Below are positions 17,560-25,635 of a stretch of DNA of 64,000 nucleotides, piece after piece. The notes under the pieces were generated by a model. It did no database searches. It was not told where the DNA came from and saw only the letters and a list, made by a program, of their open reading frames with translations. Every line of letters starts with the position of its first letter. The first letter of the stretch is position 1. The DNA is from Polaromonas sp. (GTDB taxonomy: Bacteria; Pseudomonadota; Gammaproteobacteria; Burkholderiales; Burkholderiaceae_C): contig JAAFIP010000002.1 of NCBI GenBank assembly GCA_013297865.1, positions 310,001 through 374,000 on the forward strand, given 5' to 3'. The position numbers were made by a program, and so were the translations under genes.

Positions 17560-18258
17560 TTAGTGGCCTGCTGCGGTGGCGGTTTGGGAACCGAGGTTGC
17601 GTTGCAGGATGTTGGAGAACTCTTCGATGAAGGTCTCCTGGCGGATGGCTACGCGGTCGATGTCGCGGGCAAAGCGGTTGTAGGCCACCACGGCGGGAAT
17701 TGCCGCAAACAGGCCAATGGCGGTGGCCACCAGGGCCTCGGCAATACCTGGGGCTACGGTGGCCAGGGTGACCTGCTGCAGTGAGGCCAGGCCGGTGAAC
17801 GCATGCATGATGCCCCATACGGTGCCAAACAGGCCCACATAGGGCGAGACGCTGCCTACCGAGGCCAGGAAGGACAGATTGGTTTCCACCGCGTCCATCT
17901 CGCGCTGGTAGCTGGCGCGCATGGCGCGGCGCGCGCCGTCCATCAGTGTGGAGGTGTCGGCAATACGCCGCTCGCGCAGTTTCTGGTATTCGCGCATGCC
18001 GCTGGCAAAGATGCGCTCCATCGGGCCGGAGTGCTTGGCGTTTTGCGCAGCGGACTGAAACAGCTCGTTGAGCGAGGTGCCCGACCAGAAATCACGCTCA
18101 AACTCTTCATTGAGGGCGTTGACCTTCTTCAGGGCAAACAGCTTGCGAAAAATGGCCGCCCAGCTGACCACTGACACGACGACCAACAGCAGCATCACCG
18201 CCTGCACCACAAAGCTGGCGTTGAGAATCAGATGCAATATCGACAAGTCTTGGTTCAC
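17560..18258 (-). CDS. tolQ: Tol-Pal system protein TolQ
   Basis: A 232-residue MotA/TolQ/ExbB-family proton channel with three membrane segments (about 15-37, 135-160 and 170-195) and the family block LATVAPGIAEALVATAIGLFAAIPAV. It starts with GTG, seven bases after GGAGG, and the start overlaps the ybgC stop by four bases (GTGA), showing translational coupling. The conserved order ybgC-tolQ-tolR-tolA confirms identity. Confidence 0.93.
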   Translation of the reverse strand: MNQDLSILHLILNASFVVQAVMLLLVVVSVVSWAAIFRKLFALKKVNALNEEFERDFWSGTSLNELFQSAAQNAKHSGPMERIFASGMREYQKLRERRIADTSTLMDGARRAMRASYQREMDAVETNLSFLASVGSVSPYVGLFGTVWGIMHAFTGLASLQQVTLATVAPGIAEALVATAIGLFAAIPAVVAYNRFARDIDRVAIRQETFIEEFSNILQRNLGSQTATAAGH

Positions 18259-18737
18259 TGTAATACCTCCAGCAGATGGTGTGGAATTCTGGCGGGTTTG
18301 AGCTGTGCGGCGTCAACCCAGGCGATGCGGATGGTTCCATGGCAGACCATGGGCAGGGCAGAAAGTTCAGTATAAGGGGGTTGAAACTGCTCTTTATTTG
18401 ATAGCTGCTCCCGCGATATTTTATTGGGCGCAAGCCGTATTTCTTGTGTAATGGTAAGCGTAATTTTGCTGCTCTGGCTGACCCGGGCTGTAACCAAAAG
18501 TTGGTCATCCAGGCGCGCTGGCTGGCTGTAATGCAGCTGGGTGTCAGTAACCACAAACATGCCGCCCGGTTGCCCGGCGGTGCCTTCGCGTAGCGTGCTC
18601 TGCGCTATGCCCAGGGCGCGCAGCCACTCGGTGCGTGCGCGCTCCATGAACTTGAGGTAATTGGCATAGAACACAATGCCGCCCGCATCGGTGTCTTCCC
18701 AATAGACGCGCACCGGCCAGACAAAGGGCGGCATCAT
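18255..18737 (-). CDS. ybgC: Acyl-CoA thioesterase YbgC with an in-frame insertion
   Basis: A 160-residue hotdog-fold thioesterase of the tol-pal-associated YbgC family. The N-terminal motif VYWEDTDAGGIVFYANYLKFMERARTEW contains the catalytic Asp (EDTDAGG). Normal YbgC proteins have about 135 residues. The excess lies at about 99-124, where the dispersed element contributes a stretch including NKISREQLSNK between the central strands and GTIRIAWVDA. The reading frame stays open, so the protein may still work with an extended loop. It overlaps the aminotransferase stop and the tolQ start by four bases each. Confidence 0.88.
   Translation of the reverse strand: MMPPFVWPVRVYWEDTDAGGIVFYANYLKFMERARTEWLRALGIAQSTLREGTAGQPGGMFVVTDTQLHYSQPARLDDQLLVTARVSQSSKITLTITQEIRLAPNKISREQLSNKEQFQPPYTELSALPMVCHGTIRIAWVDAAQLKPARIPHHLLEVLQ
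18391..18436 (-). repeat. Dispersed element, copy 4 (inside ybgC)
   Basis: Near-consensus core at 18401-18428 on the minus-strand orientation (that is, ATAGCTGCTCCCGCGATATT on plus), with the outer part matching GGCTTGCGCCCAATA read on the minus strand. It lies entirely within ybgC, in frame, and accounts for about half of the extra loop residues. The terminal hairpin arm is degenerate. Confidence 0.85.
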
Positions 18738-19975
18738 GCCAATGCCTCGCGCATGCGTGCAATGGCGGTGTGCAAATCCTGCATCGAGCTGGCGGTGGAA
18801 AAGCGCACAAACTTGTGGGTGCTGTCGTGGCCAAAGTCGCGCCCCGGCGTGATGGCGACATGGGCGCGGCGCATCATTTCAAAGCAGAAATCCCAGCTGC
18901 CACCAGCGCTGGCGCTGCTGTTGGGCATCACGCCCAGCTTGCTTTCAATTTTGGAGCAATCTGCATAGACATAGAAAGCGCCATCAGGCTCTACCGGCAC
19001 TTCAAAGCCCAGGCTGCGCAGCGCGGGGATGAAATAGTCACGCCGCGCCTTGAACTCGGCGCGGCGGCGTTCGTATTCGCTGATGCTGTCAGGCTCAAAA
19101 CAGGCCAGCGCCGCGCGCTGCGACACGGTGCTGGGGCAGATGTACAGATGCTGCGCCAGATTTTCCACCACGGTGACCAGGCTGTCAGGCACCACCATCC
19201 AGCCCAGACGCCAGCCCGTCATGTTGAAATATTTGCTGAAGCTGTTGATGCTGATGATCTGATCGTCAATCTCCAGAGCAGTGCGGCCAAAGGTGGCGTC
19301 ATGGCTCAGGCCCAGGTAGATCTCGTCGATCATCGTCACGCCGCCGCGTGCACTGACCACCTGGTGGATGCGGCGAAGCTCGTCAGGGTGGATGGAGGTG
19401 CCCGTGGGGTTGGAGGGGGAGGCGAGCAACACGCCACGGGTGTGGGGGCTCCATGCGGCCTGCACTTTGTCCGCAGTGAGCTGAAAGCGCTCTTGCGGCG
19501 TGCAGGCTATCAGCCGCGCCGTGCCGTCGGCTGCGGCCACAAAATGGCGGTTGCAGGGGTAGCTCGGGTCGGGCATCAGCACCTCGTCGCCCGCTTCGAT
19601 CAGCGCCAGGCAGGCCAGCTGCAGTGCGGCAGACGCACCGGCGGTGAGCACAATGCGCCGCGCAGGCACTTGCACGCCGAAGCGGCTGGCATACCATGCA
19701 CTGATGCGCTCACGCAGCGCGTGCATGCCAGTGGCTTGGGTGTATTGGGTGGCACCGCTGTGGATGGCGCGCTGGGCGGCCTCTTGCACCAGGGGTGGGG
19801 CAGTAAAGTCAGGCTCGCCGATGTTGACAAAAATCATCGGCTTGTCGGTGTGGGCCACTTGGGCGGCCAGCTCGGAGGCGGCTTTGCCAACCTCCATCAC
19901 ATAAAACGGTTCAATTTTTTCTGCGCGTTGGGTGATCCGCATGGCGTGAAGTTGTTTTCTGTGTTCTTGCGTCAT
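18734..19975 (-). CDS. Pyridoxal-phosphate-dependent aminotransferase (class I/II)
   Basis: A 413-residue fold-type I aminotransferase related to aspartate/alanine aminotransferases. The cofactor lysine is in SINSFSKYFNMTGWRLGWM (near residue 247); the SPSNPTGT motif near 185 and DEIYLGL near 218 are also present. It lies directly after nusB (four bases between) and overlaps ybgC by four bases, inside the rib-nusB-tol run. Substrate cannot be assigned; this position is commonly occupied by a putative alanine/valine-type aminotransferase in relatives, but that is recollection, not evidence from the sequence. An alternative start is Met12. Confidence 0.88.
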   Translation of the reverse strand: MTQEHRKQLHAMRITQRAEKIEPFYVMEVGKAASELAAQVAHTDKPMIFVNIGEPDFTAPPLVQEAAQRAIHSGATQYTQATGMHALRERISAWYASRFGVQVPARRIVLTAGASAALQLACLALIEAGDEVLMPDPSYPCNRHFVAAADGTARLIACTPQERFQLTADKVQAAWSPHTRGVLLASPSNPTGTSIHPDELRRIHQVVSARGGVTMIDEIYLGLSHDATFGRTALEIDDQIISINSFSKYFNMTGWRLGWMVVPDSLVTVVENLAQHLYICPSTVSQRAALACFEPDSISEYERRRAEFKARRDYFIPALRSLGFEVPVEPDGAFYVYADCSKIESKLGVMPNSSASAGGSWDFCFEMMRRAHVAITPGRDFGHDSTHKFVRFSTASSMQDLHTAIARMREALA

Positions 19976-19979
19976 GCCT

Positions 19980-20534
19980 CTAGGTAGGCGATCCGCTGGC
20001 TTTCATGTGTTTGTTGCTGGGTGCCTTGTCGTGGGCCACCTCGGCGGCGCGCAGCGCAGGGGCCAGCTTGTTGAGCACGCCGTTGACGTATTTGTGCCCA
20101 TCGGTGCCGCCAAAGGCCTTGGCCTGCTCGATGTATTCGTTGAGCACGACGCGCCAGGGCACATCCAGGCAGTGCTCCAGCTCATAAGCACCCAGCCACA
20201 TGACTGCGTGCTCTACCGGGGAGATTTCGCTCAGCGGCCTGTCCAGATGGGGCAGGATTTTCTGATCAAGCGCGTCGGCCTGCGTGACGCAGCCGTGGAA
20301 CAGCGCGTCGTAGTGGGCAGCGTCGGCCTTGCTAAAGCCTTGCAGGTCACGGGTGAACACGTCAATGTCGGCAGCCGTGTTTTTGCCCACCAGGTGCTGA
20401 TACAGCGCCTGGATGGCAAACTCGCGTGCGCGCGTGCGGCCCGAGCGCACCGGGGCCTTGCTTTTGGCTTCAGTGGAGGCTGCAGCGCTTTTGGCCGGGT
20501 GGCTGTTGGGCTGGGAAGAATGGGAGGTGGTCAT
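19980..20534 (-). CDS. nusB: Transcription antitermination protein NusB
   Basis: A 184-residue NusB, all-helical partner of NusE (S10) in ribosomal RNA antitermination. The conserved part begins [16 protein letters not shown] (about residue 33) and ends in the helix [32 protein letters not shown] 30-residue Ser/Ala/Lys-rich N-terminal leader precedes it and a short hydrophilic tail follows. The ATG at 20534 is chosen because the longer frame overlaps ribH with non-conserved residues. RibH-NusB adjacency is widely conserved. Confidence 0.94.
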   Translation of the reverse strand: MTTSHSSQPNSHPAKSAAASTEAKSKAPVRSGRTRAREFAIQALYQHLVGKNTAADIDVFTRDLQGFSKADAAHYDALFHGCVTQADALDQKILPHLDRPLSEISPVEHAVMWLGAYELEHCLDVPWRVVLNEYIEQAKAFGGTDGHKYVNGVLNKLAPALRAAEVAHDKAPSNKHMKASGSPT

Positions 20535-20574
20535 AAAAGGTGTGTGCGCTGCGTCTGAGCGAGGTCTGGGTGCT

Positions 20575-21045
20575 TCAGGCCAGCTCGTTGAGCAGGTTGG
20601 CCATCTCCACCGCCACACGGGCGGCGTCGCGGCCTTTGTCGGTCTGGCGGGCGATGGCCTGGGGCATGTTCTCGGTAGTGATGATGGCGTTGGCAATGGG
20701 CAGCTGGTAGTCCAGCGCTACTTTGCTCACGCCTGCACCGGACTCGTTGGCCACCAGCTCAAAATGGTAGGTTTCGCCGCGGATGATGCAGCCCAGCGCG
20801 ATCAGGGCGTCGTATTTGTTCTTTTCGGCCAGGGCCTGCAAGGCTACGGGCACCTCCAGTGCGCCGGGCACAAACACGTGGTCAATGTGCCTTTCCAGCA
20901 CGCCAAGGGCGATCAATTCCTTGCTGCAGGCGTCGGCCAATGCATCGGTAATGGCTTCGTTGAAGCGCGCTTGCACAATACCGATATAGAGCTTGCGCCC
21001 GTCCAGCATGTCGCGGCTGGCTTTGCCTTTGTCTGCACCAAACAT
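20575..21045 (-). CDS. ribH: 6,7-dimethyl-8-ribityllumazine synthase
   Basis: A 156-residue lumazine synthase, the penultimate riboflavin enzyme, condensing the ribitylamino-pyrimidine with 3,4-dihydroxy-2-butanone 4-phosphate. Recognisable blocks are [30 protein letters not shown] and [19 protein letters not shown]. The ATG at 21045 follows a GGGGA site; an upstream in-frame start would add 18 odd residues. It comes 20 bases after ribBX. Confidence 0.95.
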   Translation of the reverse strand: MFGADKGKASRDMLDGRKLYIGIVQARFNEAITDALADACSKELIALGVLERHIDHVFVPGALEVPVALQALAEKNKYDALIALGCIIRGETYHFELVANESGAGVSKVALDYQLPIANAIITTENMPQAIARQTDKGRDAARVAVEMANLLNELA

Positions 21046-21064
21046 TCCTGATCCCCTTTGTGAT

Positions 21065-22213
21065 TTATTCTGCGCAGGCAATAAAGCCTGCCACCTCAAG
21101 CCCGTAGCCTGCCATGCTGGGCATGCGGCGTGGCTTGCCCATCAGCATCATGCGGGACACGCCCACTTCGCGCAGGATCTGCGCGCCAATGCCGTAGGTG
21201 CGCAGGTCCATGCGGCCGCGCTCTGGCGCCTGCGACGCCTTGGCCAGGCCGTCAAACTGCGCGACCAGCTGGGCTGCGCTCTCGCCGCAGTTGAGCAGCA
21301 CAGCCACGCCGCGGCCTTGGGCGCTGATGTATTTGAGGCTGGCGTCCAGGCTCCAGCTATGCATGGCGCGGTTGACCTCGAGTGCGTCCAGCACACTCAG
21401 TGGCTCGTGTACGCGCGCGGCAATGGCGTCTTCGCTTTTCCACTGGCCTTTGACCAGGGCGATATGCACACCCTGGCTGGGTTTGTCCTTGAACGCGACG
21501 GCCTTGAACTCGCCATAGCTGGTCTGCATGGTGCGCTCGCCAATCTTTTGCACCAGGCTTTCGTGGCGGCTGCGGTGTTCGATCAAATCGGCGATGGTGC
21601 CAATTTTCAGGCCATGCTCGGCGGCAAACAGCTGCAGGTCGGGCAGGCGCGCCATGGTGCCGTCGTCTTTCATGATCTCGCAGATCACGGCGCTGGCCGA
21701 GCAGCCCGCCATGGCCGCCAGATCGCAGCCTGCCTCAGTGTGGCCCGCACGCATCAGCACGCCGCCGTCCACTGCCTGCAATGGGAAGATATGGCCCGGC
21801 TGCACCAGATCATCGCTCTGGCTGGCCTGGCTGACGGCTACCTGCACCGTGCGGGCACGGTCAGCAGCGCTGATGCCGGTGGTGACGCCTTCGGCCGCTT
21901 CGATTGACACGGTGAAGGCAGTGCTGTGCTTGGTGCCGTTGCGGGTGGCCATGGGCTGCAGCTTCAAATGCTCGCAGCGCGCTTTGGTCAGCGTCAGGCA
22001 GATCAGGCCACGGCCAAAACGGGCCATGAAATTGATGGCCTCGGGCGTGACATGGTCTGCGGCCAGTACCAGGTCACCTTCGTTTTCGCGGTCTTCCTCG
22101 TCCACCAGGATGACGATCTTGCCAGCGCGCATGTCGGCCACAATGTCTTCCACCTTGGAGATGGCAACGGGCTGAAGGGCGGGGGTATCAGATTTAACGA
22201 CGTGCAGGGCCAT
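21065..22213 (-). CDS. ribB: 3,4-dihydroxy-2-butanone-4-phosphate synthase with degenerate GTP cyclohydrolase II domain (RibBX type)
   Basis: A 382-residue two-domain protein. The N-terminal DHBP synthase domain (about 18-218) is intact: [11 protein letters not shown] at 38-48, [18 protein letters not shown] and the HTEAGCDLA block near 158. The C-terminal half aligns with GTP cyclohydrolase II but the zinc site is gone: after RVHE (267-270), where RibA has three cysteines in the SxCLTGD and RCDCG motifs, this protein has none. It should therefore supply only the four-carbon precursor, and a separate ribA is expected elsewhere. Thirteen bases separate it from ribE. Confidence 0.93.
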   Translation of the reverse strand: MALHVVKSDTPALQPVAISKVEDIVADMRAGKIVILVDEEDRENEGDLVLAADHVTPEAINFMARFGRGLICLTLTKARCEHLKLQPMATRNGTKHSTAFTVSIEAAEGVTTGISAADRARTVQVAVSQASQSDDLVQPGHIFPLQAVDGGVLMRAGHTEAGCDLAAMAGCSASAVICEIMKDDGTMARLPDLQLFAAEHGLKIGTIADLIEHRSRHESLVQKIGERTMQTSYGEFKAVAFKDKPSQGVHIALVKGQWKSEDAIAARVHEPLSVLDALEVNRAMHSWSLDASLKYISAQGRGVAVLLNCGESAAQLVAQFDGLAKASQAPERGRMDLRTYGIGAQILREVGVSRMMLMGKPRRMPSMAGYGLEVAGFIACAE

Positions 22214-22225
22214 GGTGAAACTCCT

Positions 22226-22915
22226 TCAGTGGGTGCGGGCTGCGGGTTGGGCGATGGGGGTTGCAGCGCTGTGGTCTGCGGCGGCGGCGTGTGGCAAGGC
22301 GCTGACTGAGAGCATGCGCTCGACATAGCGCGCCACGGTGTCGATCTCTACATTGACAGCGCTGCCAGCGCGCAGGCTGGCCAGGGCGGTGTTGTCCACG
22401 GTGTGGGGAATCAGGTTGATGCTGACCTCACAACCCTGGGTGCTGTCCTTGACGGAGTTGACGGTGAGGCTCACGCCGTTGATGGTGATGGAGCCTTTGT
22501 AGGCGAGGTATTTGGCCAGTGCAGGGGGGGTCATCACGCGCAGCTCCCAGCTTTCGCCTATCTGCGCAAAATGGCTCACATGGCCCACGCCGTCCACATG
22601 GCCGCTGACGATATGGCCGCCCAGCCGGTCATGCGCGCGCAGGGCTTTTTCCAGATTGATAGTGCCTTGACCATCCAGGGCAGCGGTTTTGTCCAGGGAT
22701 TCGGCAGAGATGTCGATGGTGAACTGCCCGGCTGCTACGTCCAGCGTGGTCACCGTCATGCAGGCGCCGTTGAGCGCAATGCTGTCGCCCAAACCGACAT
22801 CGTCCAGATAGCCCGCTGGCGCAGCTATGGTCAGCCGCTTGCCATGGAAAGAGCTGTTGCCTAGAGGGTGGACAGCGACGATGCGCCCCACACCAGTGAT
22901 GATGCCTGTGAACAT
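22226..22915 (-). CDS. ribE: Riboflavin synthase alpha chain
   Basis: A 229-residue riboflavin synthase with two similar lumazine-binding barrels. It begins with the family signature MFTGIITGVG, contains GDSIALNGACMTV in the first barrel, and KGSITINGVSLTV in the second, plus HIVSGHVDG. The ATG at 22915 is chosen for that conserved start; the frame opens 16 codons earlier. A ~30-residue Ala-rich C-terminal tail is extra. It is separated from ribD by about 200 bases that contain a dispersed element and no recognisable FMN riboswitch. Confidence 0.95.
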   Translation of the reverse strand: MFTGIITGVGRIVAVHPLGNSSFHGKRLTIAAPAGYLDDVGLGDSIALNGACMTVTTLDVAAGQFTIDISAESLDKTAALDGQGTINLEKALRAHDRLGGHIVSGHVDGVGHVSHFAQIGESWELRVMTPPALAKYLAYKGSITINGVSLTVNSVKDSTQGCEVSINLIPHTVDNTALASLRAGSAVNVEIDTVARYVERMLSVSALPHAAAADHSAATPIAQPAARTH

Positions 22916-23020
22916 GGCTGTATTTTCGCAGGGTTTAGGCTGCTTGCGGCGGGAAAGGGCCACAATCCCTAAAAAGCGCTCTGTGCTGTAGGTGACAGAC
23001 CATCGAATACAGAATATTTG

Positions 23021-23068
23021 CTATTATTTATATAGCTGCTCCCGCGATATTCTATTGGTCTGGCGGCC
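23021..23068 (-). repeat. Dispersed element, copy 5 (between ribD and ribE)
   Basis: Full-length reverse-oriented copy, with the hairpin arm CTAT-tattt-ATATAG followed by the intact core and then the outer arm TTGGTCTGGCGGCC. It lies in the ~200-base ribD-ribE gap, about 105 bases upstream of ribE on the coding strand, so it would be in the transcript leader of ribE. Confidence 0.88.
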
Positions 23069-23120
23069 TAAAACCCTCTAAAAAAGACTTGACTAGGCCC
23101 CTGTCGCCGCTGTATCAGCG

Positions 23121-24467
23121 CTAAAACTGCCCATGTCCGCGCACGCGGGCCACCACACGCAAATCCGCACCTATCAGCTGGGCTGAGCTGAAATCCAGCT
23201 GTACCGCGTCGCCCAGCTGGCCCAGGGCGGGCAGGTTGGCGATGCCCATGCCCGGGCCCAGCAGCTTGGGCGCGGTATAGAGCAGCAGTTCGTCTACCAA
23301 GCCCGCCTTGAGCAGCGAACCATTGAGCTTGAAGCCTGCCTCCACATGCAGCTCGTTGATCTCGCGCTGGCCCAGGTCCTGCAGCATGGCGCGCAGGTCG
23401 ACCTTGCTGCCTGGAGGGCCGCCGGGGCTGGGCTGGCGGGCGGGTGCACCGCCATCAGTGGGGCTGCCAGCACTGGTGCTGGGGCTGGCGGGGACATTTG
23501 GATTTAACTTTGTATTGGGCTTAGCGTTAGCATCTGCATCGGCGTTGGTATTCAACGCCGCGGAATGGTCCAACTCGGGCAGGTAAATCACCGTGGCACC
23601 GCGTGCCTCCAGGGCCTGCTTTTTGGCATCATTTCTCTCGGCAGCGTAGATAAATATAGCGCGGCTAGCTATCGAATCCATAGCCTGCTGCGATAAACCA
23701 AACTTCTCTCCAGACAGCGCCTGCTTGCCCAAGGTGCTCCACAGCTTGGCATCCAGCGGTGTTTCCAGGCGGCTGTCCACAATCACCAAATGCGGCTGGC
23801 GCGGCGTGTCCACCTGGCGCACATCCAGCAGCGGGTCGTCCTGCAGCACCGTGCCAATGCCCGTGAGCACCGCGCAGGCGCGCGCGCGCCAGGCATGCCC
23901 ATCGGCACGCGCCGCCTCGCCCGTGATCCACTGGCTGGTGCCATCCGCCAGCGCCGTAGCCCCGTCCAGCGAGGTGGCCACCTTCATGCGCACCCAAGGC
24001 GTCTTGCGCAGCATTCGGCTGAAAAAGCCAATGTTCAGCTCGCGCGAGGCTACCGCAGCGGGGCTGTCAGCAGGCAGCACCTCCACCGCGATCCCCGCTT
24101 CACGCAGCATCTGCACCCCACGGCCCGACACCAGCGGGTTAGGGTCCAGCAAGGCCACTACCACCCGCGCCACCCCTGCGTCAATCAAGGCATGGCAACA
24201 CGGCGGCGTGCGACCAAAATGCGAGCAGGGCTCCATCGTGACATAAGCCGTAGCGCCCTTGACAGACAAGCCCCGAGCAGCCACATCCCGCAGCGCCATC
24301 ACCTCCGCATGCGGGCCACCAGCTTGTTGGGTAAAGCCTTCGGCTCGGCCATCATCGGCGGCGCCATGCTCACCAGGCAGCAACACGCAACCCACCCGCG
24401 GGTTAGGGGAACTGAGGGTAGTAGCCAGCGCAGCGAGCTCCAAGGCCCGAGACATAGGGTCGTTCAT
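23121..24467 (-). CDS. ribD: Bifunctional riboflavin deaminase/reductase RibD with low-complexity insertion
   Basis: A 448-residue RibD, about 80 residues longer than usual. The N-terminal deaminase has the zinc motif HAE at 53-55 and PCSHFGRTPPCC (Cys81, Cys90). The reductase domain starts near 150 with WVRMKVATSLDGATALADGTSQWITG. Excess length comes from a Ser/Pro/Asn/Ala-rich stretch at about 300-352 (for example NADADANAKPNT and GSPTDGGAP) and a smaller one near 255-275 that resembles the dispersed element. Both lie in the reductase domain, probably in surface loops. It is the first of the rib genes. Confidence 0.93.
   Translation of the reverse strand: MNDPMSRALELAALATTLSSPNPRVGCVLLPGEHGAADDGRAEGFTQQAGGPHAEVMALRDVAARGLSVKGATAYVTMEPCSHFGRTPPCCHALIDAGVARVVVALLDPNPLVSGRGVQMLREAGIAVEVLPADSPAAVASRELNIGFFSRMLRKTPWVRMKVATSLDGATALADGTSQWITGEAARADGHAWRARACAVLTGIGTVLQDDPLLDVRQVDTPRQPHLVIVDSRLETPLDAKLWSTLGKQALSGEKFGLSQQAMDSIASRAIFIYAAERNDAKKQALEARGATVIYLPELDHSAALNTNADADANAKPNTKLNPNVPASPSTSAGSPTDGGAPARQPSPGGPPGSKVDLRAMLQDLGQREINELHVEAGFKLNGSLLKAGLVDELLLYTAPKLLGPGMGIANLPALGQLGDAVQLDFSSAQLIGADLRVVARVRGHGQF
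23643..23684 (-). repeat. Possible decayed dispersed element inside ribD (copy 6)
   Basis: Read on the minus strand as GGCTATGGATTCGATAGCT then AGCCGCGCTATATTTATC, this follows the element layout (inverted AGCTAT arms, then a GC-rich block, then an A/T-rich block), but with several mismatches in the core. It is in frame in ribD and lies where the protein is longer than expected. The call is weak on its own. Confidence 0.35.
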
Positions 24468-24496
24468 GGCCTGAGATTATCACTTGCGCGGCAGAG

Positions 24497-25135
24497 TCAG
24501 GGGGAAATCTGCATTTCAATATTGCGCTGGTTAGCCACGGCAACCCCTCTGAGCATGGCGGGCTGCACTATAGCACCCTCCATGGCCAGCAGCCCTGTTC
24601 GTACACGCTCGCTGTCAGGCTGCAGGCTGAGAATCTGTACTTTTTCTATTTTTCCGGCAGAGTTGATCCAAATAGATACCGTGGCAGTGTAGGACAGGCT
24701 CCGTGCAAACCCTCCTTGGATGGCAATGGGCCAGTTTGTTTCAGGTGCTGCGGGTGTGTCCACTTCGGATGAACTGAAAAAATGCTCAGCCAAAACCCCA
24801 CCAGTAGCTTGCTGTACATCCAGCTCAGTGGGGTCAGGGTTAGGTGCAGGGGATGGTGCGATAGCTAGTGTTGCACGATAGAACCCTTGAGGAGAAAGTG
24901 CATTCTTAGTCGAAGGTACATGTACCGATACGTCTGGAGGTTGCGAAGCCAGACTTGGTCTATCAATGCTGCGAACTGTGATGTGCAGAACTTTGTTAGA
25001 AACTGCCTTAGTTGCCCGTCCAAGCAATGTGTGCGTTAGAAAAAAGCTATGCAGGACGACACTGGCAACAACACAAACTGCCAACTTCGCAGGATGCACC
25101 ATCGTCATAGCAGTCCAGAGCTTTACCTCCAGCAC
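24497..25135 (-). CDS. TonB-like C-terminal domain protein, membrane anchored
   Basis: A 212-residue protein of unknown role with one N-terminal membrane helix (about 15-37), a variable Pro/Ser-rich middle and a C-terminal domain resembling the TonB C-terminus ([21 protein letters not shown], then [14 protein letters not shown]). The start is uncertain: GTG at 25135 overlaps the pilE stop by 13 bases, with ATG alternatives at 25108 and 25102, none with a good ribosome-binding site at ideal spacing. It is the last gene of the pilus cluster. It could be an envelope adaptor, but no partner is visible. Confidence 0.65.
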   Translation of the reverse strand: MLEVKLWTAMTMVHPAKLAVCVVASVVLHSFFLTHTLLGRATKAVSNKVLHITVRSIDRPSLASQPPDVSVHVPSTKNALSPQGFYRATLAIAPSPAPNPDPTELDVQQATGGVLAEHFFSSSEVDTPAAPETNWPIAIQGGFARSLSYTATVSIWINSAGKIEKVQILSLQPDSERVRTGLLAMEGAIVQPAMLRGVAVANQRNIEMQISP

Positions 25136-25614
25136 TCCCGGTTAGCTTCCAATTGGTTGGCGAATTTGCCTGGTGTCCAATTGACCACTCCTTTGCGCCC
25201 AGTCCGATTGACAGTAAAAGAACCGCATTTATCGCTTGCCATGGAGCCTGCAGTAATGGGAGCTGCAGTCACCGTGTAGGTGTTCACGGTTGACGCTAAG
25301 GTAATGGTGTAAGCTGCTGCGCCCTCCCCAGGCTTGGGGGCTACGGTAAAGTTGCTTTGAAAATACGTGCCACTATTTATTTCTACTCCTTTGGTATCCG
25401 AAAAATAGGAATAGTTCTCTGAATAAATTCGCTCCATATACGCTTGGGCATCCAGCAGGATGGCTTTGGCGCTGGCACGTCGCCCTTTGTCGATCTGTTC
25501 GCGATAGCTGGGAATGGCAATGGCAGCCAATATGCCAATCGTAGCCACGACGATCATCAATTCAATCAGAGTAAAGCCTTTAGCTTTTGCAGCGAAATTG
25601 ATTTCTTTTTTCAT
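25123..25614 (-). CDS. pilE: Type IV pilin (PilE-like)
   Basis: A 163-residue type IVa pilin-like protein. The prepilin leader is [13 protein letters not shown], cleaved between Gly13 and Phe14, followed by [20 protein letters not shown] with Glu at mature position 5. The C-terminal part has a cysteine pair (Cys in DKCGSF and in RECWR) that would form the usual disulphide loop. It follows pilY1 after 22 bases, the place of PilE-type minor pilins in the fimT-pilVWXY1E cluster; whether it is major or minor subunit cannot be told from sequence. Confidence 0.88.
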   Translation of the reverse strand: MKKEINFAAKAKGFTLIELMIVVATIGILAAIAIPSYREQIDKGRRASAKAILLDAQAYMERIYSENYSYFSDTKGVEINSGTYFQSNFTVAPKPGEGAAAYTITLASTVNTYTVTAAPITAGSMASDKCGSFTVNRTGRKGVVNWTPGKFANQLEANRECWR

Positions 25615-25635
25615 AAATAGTTGCCTGCAGCTGAT

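Noticed and set aside
22916-23120. Possible FMN riboswitch between ribD and ribE
   Set aside because: The conserved FMN aptamer blocks were looked for and not seen; the gap mainly holds a dispersed element.
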